Source: a virus. From it: 23,810 nt of DNA. Positions 20,288 through 23,810 of the stretch are shown one piece after another. Positions within the stretch are counted from its first letter, which is position 1. Each line of letters opens with the position of its first letter. The notes under the pieces are model-generated. The model had not been told where the DNA came from. It made no database searches and saw nothing but the letters and a program-made list of their open reading frames with translations. The stretch is taken from the IMG/VR virus record IMGVR_UViG_3300032053_000523, positions 1 through 23,810 of that record, one strand, 5' to 3'. A program made the position numbers and the translations under genes.

Positions 20288-21050
20288 GGAGTTTGCCAAG
20301 GTAGATGTATATACGGGGGACATTGATCCCGTGTATTGGGCCATCTACCGTGCCCGTGAAACTATGAGTCATGGCTGGGCTACGCGATTCAGTGTGGCCA
20401 TGCTAGCCTACTACCATACGGGTACGGCAGCCAAAGCCGCCGATCTAGAGGGTATCCACTTCTGGGACTACTTGGAGAGTATCTTCGAAGGTACAGTTAC
20501 TCCGAGGGCGGCTGAGCGACGGCACTTCCGTGGGGAGGGTGGTCGCAAGACGCTCGCGTCCATGAGACAGTCTAGCCCGAACCCGGACAGATTTTACGAT
20601 AACATACCTCGCAACTACCGGGGCATCATGCGGTACTGTGAGTCCAAGTTCTACGGATTCGGCCCATACTTCCAGCTGAAGATCGCTGACTATATGGACA
20701 GATGCCTAGGTATACCCCTAGACGACATGATAGGACTGAGTACTAACCTACCCACCCTACCGGCGAAGGCTGCGGTGCTTCTATATGTAAATCACTCTGC
20801 CCCCGACGCTTTCAATAAGGCATGTGAGCGAGTCTACGTGCTGAACCTTCTCGCCCCGCCACTTTTCGACCGCCCCGTTGGACCAGCCGAGGTCGAGACC
20901 ATCCTATGTGACTGGAAACGGGCCAAGTATGGCACCCATTGGGTGGGAGATGACGTACTCGACAAGCGTACTTCTCTAGGTACCCATCCAATGGCCGATT
21001 TGATGCCCCCGACGTTCGACAAGGGTACGTTCAAGTTGGACCTGCTATGA
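20184..21050 (+). CDS. Amino acid:DNA transferase-like thymine hypermodification protein
   Basis: Predicted to join an amino-acid or amine group to an activated 5-hydroxymethyl-dU in phage DNA. The protein has 288 residues from ATG 20184, which has AGGAG (20172-20176) seven bases upstream; an ATG 33 bases earlier lacks this. Segments DIDPVYWAIYRARE, GWATRFSVAMLAYYHTGTAA, AERRHFRGEGG, SPNPDRFYDNIP and FGPYFQLKIADYMDRCLG match the family first predicted as 'alpha-glutamyl/putrescinyl-thymine pyrophosphorylase clade 2' and later linked to amino acid:DNA transfer (recalled, not searched). Which group is transferred cannot be told. The kinase and the partner family at 22456 and 23404 support the assignment. 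Its start lies inside the VRR-NUC gene. Confidence 0.82.
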   Translation: MKSYDDMDLELKWSTTSATGGQLSTTLPQTIRTFEEFAKVDVYTGDIDPVYWAIYRARETMSHGWATRFSVAMLAYYHTGTAAKAADLEGIHFWDYLESIFEGTVTPRAAERRHFRGEGGRKTLASMRQSSPNPDRFYDNIPRNYRGIMRYCESKFYGFGPYFQLKIADYMDRCLGIPLDDMIGLSTNLPTLPAKAAVLLYVNHSAPDAFNKACERVYVLNLLAPPLFDRPVGPAEVETILCDWKRAKYGTHWVGDDVLDKRTSLGTHPMADLMPPTFDKGTFKLDLL

Positions 21051-22459
21051 GTGAAGAATGGGTCCCCAAGAAGTACCAGGTTGAATCCATCAAATGGGGG
21101 ATGGAGCACGCCAATTGCGGCTTGCTCCTAGACCCAGGGATGGGGAAGACAAGCGCAACTCTGACCCTAGGAGACCTCCTCATTCAGAGGAATGCCATCG
21201 GTCGCATCCTGATCATCGTCCCCATACGGCCTATGTATAAGGTCTGGCCGGACGAGATCAGGAAGTGGAACCATACGAAGCATCTTAGCTACACCATTCT
21301 CCACGGTGACGACAAGGACGCGAAGCTCAATGAGGTTTCTAACATCTACCTACTCAATCCGGAGGGGCTGAAATGGTTCATTGCAGCTGGTGGTATGGAA
21401 AAGCTCTCTCCAGATATGCTGGTCGTGGACGAATCGACGAAATTCAAGGACTATTCGACAGCACGCTTCAAGCTCTTAAAGCCACACTTGCCGCGTTTCA
21501 AGAGGAGACTGATCCTGACTGGCGAACCAGTACCGAATGGGTACATGGACCTGTTCGGGCAAAGTTACATTGTCGATCAGGGCAATGCGCTTGGGAGATT
21601 TATCACCCACTATCGGGCTCAGTTCTTCTATCAATCAGGGTTTGGCGGGTACAATTACACCCTGAGACAAGGGGCGGACAAGGAGATACAGGAGAAATTG
21701 CGGGGCACGATGATGCGATTGGCGGCGGAGGATCATCTGGAGATGCCGGACCTCATAACTGACGACATCATGATCGAGCTTGATCCGAAGTCCCGTCAGA
21801 TTTACAAGCAATTCGAGGATGACTTTCTAGCAGAGGTGGGCGATGATACTATCATGTCGGTTAATGCGGCCGCGGTTGGTAATAAGTGCCGACAAGTCGC
21901 TAACGGGGGTGTTTACGACGAGACGCATTTCGCTCACCCTATACACGACCTCAAAACGGCAGCGCTGGTCGATCTTGTTGAACAGCTCCAAGGCAACCCT
22001 CTCCTCGTTGGCTATGAATTCCAGCACGATCTTGAGAGGATCAAGAGAGTTTTCCCCAACGCCCCATGTCTCACGGGTATGTCGGGGAAAAGGCTGGATG
22101 TTGTCGTGGACGGTTTTAACGCTGGAACAATACCGGTCCTCCTGGGCCACCCTGCTTCGGCGGGGCACGGACTAAACCTACAGGGTAGCTGTTACCATAT
22201 GTGCTGGTACGGCCTACCTTGGGACTACGACCTCTACAAGCAAATGATCGCTCGGGTCTGGAGACAGGGTCAGAAGTCCAATCGCGTATTCGTCCATCGT
22301 ATCCTGGCCGACAGGACGCTGGATTCTACGGTGTCAAGAACGCTCCTTCAGAAAGAGCGGACGGCAGACGCCTTCTCTAACGCTATCAAAGCCTACAAAA
22401 CTGAAGTAGTACGCGACCAATCCCGCGAAGCAGCGGCTATCAAGGAGATTATTAAGTGA
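21047..22459 (+). CDS. SNF2-type superfamily 2 helicase/translocase
   Basis: ATP-dependent DNA translocase, probably for recombination, repair or access to modified DNA. The protein has 470 residues. The core starts at once: YQVESIKWGM (Q-motif like), DPGMGKTSATL with Walker A Lys34, LVVDESTKF (motif II, ~127) and LTGEPVPNGYMDLFGQ (motif III). The second half has HPASAGHGLNLQG (motif V-like) and ARVWRQGQKSNRVFVHRI (motif VI, the SNF2 signature). No accessory domains are present. ATG overlaps the stop of the upstream modification gene and its own stop overlaps the kinase GTG, so it is embedded in the hypermodification cluster. Confidence 0.93.
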   Translation: MSEEWVPKKYQVESIKWGMEHANCGLLLDPGMGKTSATLTLGDLLIQRNAIGRILIIVPIRPMYKVWPDEIRKWNHTKHLSYTILHGDDKDAKLNEVSNIYLLNPEGLKWFIAAGGMEKLSPDMLVVDESTKFKDYSTARFKLLKPHLPRFKRRLILTGEPVPNGYMDLFGQSYIVDQGNALGRFITHYRAQFFYQSGFGGYNYTLRQGADKEIQEKLRGTMMRLAAEDHLEMPDLITDDIMIELDPKSRQIYKQFEDDFLAEVGDDTIMSVNAAAVGNKCRQVANGGVYDETHFAHPIHDLKTAALVDLVEQLQGNPLLVGYEFQHDLERIKRVFPNAPCLTGMSGKRLDVVVDGFNAGTIPVLLGHPASAGHGLNLQGSCYHMCWYGLPWDYDLYKQMIARVWRQGQKSNRVFVHRILADRTLDSTVSRTLLQKERTADAFSNAIKAYKTEVVRDQSREAAAIKEIIK

Positions 22460-23028
22460 TTATCAAGATACACGGTACTAGTGGGAGCGGTAAGACTACC
22501 ATCATTCGGGAGCTCATGAAGATGAGTGATCCCGTCCCGGCAGAGTGCGTCGACCTCAAGGAGGGTAAGGTTGAAGCTATGATCCTACACCTCCCCGGCG
22601 TTATGAAGCCGGTCGTTGCCCTTGGACCCTACGGTAAGGCTCACTGCGGAGGATTAGATGCGATCTCTGGTACTGATGTCCACGCTGCTCTACTCCATCG
22701 TTATGTCACCTGGGGTCATGTCATATACGAAGGCCTGCTTGGAAGCGAGTGCTATGGCGCGATGGGGATTGCGTCCGAGCGATATCATGGTGACCACCTG
22801 TTCGCCTTCCTTGATACTCCCATCGAAATCTGTATCGACCGGGTCAAGCAGAGGCGTCTTGATGCAGGGAATACCAAGCCCCTGAACGAGGCCAATACGC
22901 GGGGCAGAGTGGCTAAGATTAATCGCCTGAAGTACCGGCTGAACAATGAGTTCGACCGATGGGTGTTCGACCTAGATCACCTCCGAGCCACCCAGCAGAT
23001 TTACGAACTACTGAGGAACGCGACATGA
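22456..23028 (+). CDS. P-loop kinase of the thymine hypermodification cluster
   Basis: Predicted phosphotransferase acting on a 5-hydroxymethyl pyrimidine in nucleotide or DNA form. The protein has 190 residues from GTG 22456, with AAGGAG eight bases upstream and a GTGA overlap with the helicase stop. Walker A is IHGTSGSGKTT (Lys13); HVIYEGLLGS is a Walker B-like segment near residue 95; FLDTPIEICIDRVKQRR (~116-132) resembles the LID and Arg-finger part of nucleoside/nucleotide kinases; the end DLDHLRATQQIYELL is also kinase-like. Similar short P-loop kinases accompany thymine-hypermodification genes in phages. The substrate is inferred from that context. Confidence 0.78.
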   Translation: MIIKIHGTSGSGKTTIIRELMKMSDPVPAECVDLKEGKVEAMILHLPGVMKPVVALGPYGKAHCGGLDAISGTDVHAALLHRYVTWGHVIYEGLLGSECYGAMGIASERYHGDHLFAFLDTPIEICIDRVKQRRLDAGNTKPLNEANTRGRVAKINRLKYRLNNEFDRWVFDLDHLRATQQIYELLRNAT

Positions 23029-23411
23029 ACGAGCATGAATCTTGGTGCGTAACTCGGCGTTATCCGGTTATGTCCAAATGTGACTGCGACGCCGCGCACA
23101 TCAACGACGCACCGCCGATACAGACGGTGACGAACAATGCGCTAACGGTAGTCCACAAACAAGCCGAGGATCGCGATCTGTGGTTCATTCCCGAAACGAT
23201 CACAGAAGATTATTTGCAGCGCGCATTACGCAAACTTCACGCCGCAGTTGAGGGCGACGCCGCGAGCGTGCCGAGGGAGTGTTGCTGCAAGGTGCTTCGC
23301 AAGCAACTGACGACCAATTCGGGAACGTGGCATATCTGCGAGCAATGCAGCAATGGCTACTTCCTACCATACGCCGCGCCCGCCGTGGCGCAGGAGAAAC
23401 GAAATGAATGA
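23025..23411 (+). CDS. Small Cys-rich protein inside the hypermodification cluster
   Basis: Product of 128 residues, not recognised. GAGGAA lies six bases before ATG 23025, which overlaps the kinase stop (ATGA). It has two Cys-rich parts: WCVTRRYPVMSKCDCDAAH near the start, and ECCCKVLRKQLTTNSGTWHI followed by CEQCSNGY near 90-115, the latter resembling a zinc ribbon with a His. Its location between two modification genes suggests a partner or DNA-binding role, but that is inference only. A longer frame upstream is not supported. Confidence 0.65.
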   Translation: MNEHESWCVTRRYPVMSKCDCDAAHINDAPPIQTVTNNALTVVHKQAEDRDLWFIPETITEDYLQRALRKLHAAVEGDAASVPRECCCKVLRKQLTTNSGTWHICEQCSNGYFLPYAAPAVAQEKRNE

Positions 23412-23810
23412 GACAGTACTAAGTAACATGGCTCACTGGATTAACGAGCGGACTCGCATCCTCAAGCTGAAGGACGCTGCCGCCCCCAAGCCGTGGACTA
23501 CCGACCCCATCCTTCAATCGTACAAGTTCTGTAACGTGCGACGGGAGGATGATAGAGTCACGCGGTGGTTCGCAGCTAATTGGCGTCACGAGAAGTACTG
23601 GGATGACCGTAACTTCGTCGCCGCCATCATGCTCGGTCGGACTGTAAACTGGCCTCCGACACTGGAGCGTTTAGGCTTCCCCCACGTATGGGATAAGTCC
23701 AAGTTCATCCATATTCTCGACGGTCTTATGGCTAATGGGGGTAAGGTCTGGACGGGGGCGTATATGATCACGGCGGGGCCGACAGGTGTACGGAAGTCTG
23801 AGTGGGTATG
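23404..23810 (+). CDS. 5-hydroxymethyl-dU DNA kinase/pyrophosphorylase-like protein (3' end beyond the window)
   Basis: Predicted to phosphorylate or pyrophosphorylate 5-hydroxymethyl-dU in DNA as the activating step of thymine hypermodification. CAGGAG lies eight bases before ATG 23404, and the start overlaps the previous stop. 135 codons are present, open to the right edge. The segment TTDPILQSYKFCNVRREDDR followed by VTRWF is the hallmark start of the family first called 'alpha-glutamyl/putrescinyl-thymine pyrophosphorylase clade 1' and later tied to 5-hmdU DNA kinase activity (from memory). WTGAYMITAGPTGVRKSE further on is also family-like. The catalytic C-terminal part is not in the window. 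Confidence 0.85.
   Translation, partial: MNETVLSNMAHWINERTRILKLKDAAAPKPWTTDPILQSYKFCNVRREDDRVTRWFAANWRHEKYWDDRNFVAAIMLGRTVNWPPTLERLGFPHVWDKSKFIHILDGLMANGGKVWTGAYMITAGPTGVRKSEWV

Overview
The window is part of a tailed bacteriophage (Caudoviricetes) genome, or of a prophage very like one. It has a terminase, portal, scaffold and capsid set on one arm and a phage replication set on the other. Genes are packed with frequent ATGA or GTGA overlaps, most starts have strong AGGAG-type ribosome binding sites, and the promoters I can see resemble bacterial sigma70 promoters. No RNA polymerase, integrase, lysis or tail gene is visible. The host cannot be named from the sequence; a Gram-negative bacterium is my guess.

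Layout. Positions 1-7716 are read on the minus strand as a virion-morphogenesis operon. In transcription order it holds two small proteins, a probable small terminase, a protein with a zincin-like HExxH motif, large terminase, portal, a small portal-associated protein, scaffold and major capsid protein (cut by the left edge). Positions 7717-8608 are a divergent regulatory region with no convincing gene, densely packed with palindromes and repeats. Positions 8609-12035 are read on the plus strand and hold small genes of unknown function, several preceded by a hairpin module. Positions 12290-18323 form a replication block: TOPRIM/SF3 primase-helicase, accessory proteins, a putative ssDNA-binding-type protein and a family A DNA polymerase with proofreading domain. 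Positions 18466-22459 add an ATP-dependent DNA ligase, a Cas4/RecB-like nuclease, a VRR-NUC nuclease and a SNF2-type helicase.

Interleaved with the right end are three genes of the thymidine-hypermodification type: an amino acid:DNA transferase-like protein (20184-21050), a P-loop kinase (22456-23028) and, cut by the right edge, a 5-hydroxymethyl-dU DNA kinase/pyrophosphorylase-like protein (from 23404). The phage therefore probably carries an elaborated thymine derived from 5-hydroxymethyl-dU. Enzymes that make the hydroxymethyl precursor are not in the window.

The most unusual signal is at 7981-8989. About 1 kb, spanning the regulatory region and the first plus-strand gene, is almost free of the dinucleotide pair TG/CA. 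The gene at 8609 has no CA at all, and its only seven TGs are inside Met, Trp or Cys codons that cannot avoid TG. Its paralogue at 11445 shows no such bias. The noncoding part also carries four copies of the palindrome AGTAAGYRCTTACT, four copies of GAACGAACGTTC, a duplicated module and a 26-bp inverted repeat. A speculative link is that hypermodification targets T in a TG context, so that this control region stays unmodified on both strands.
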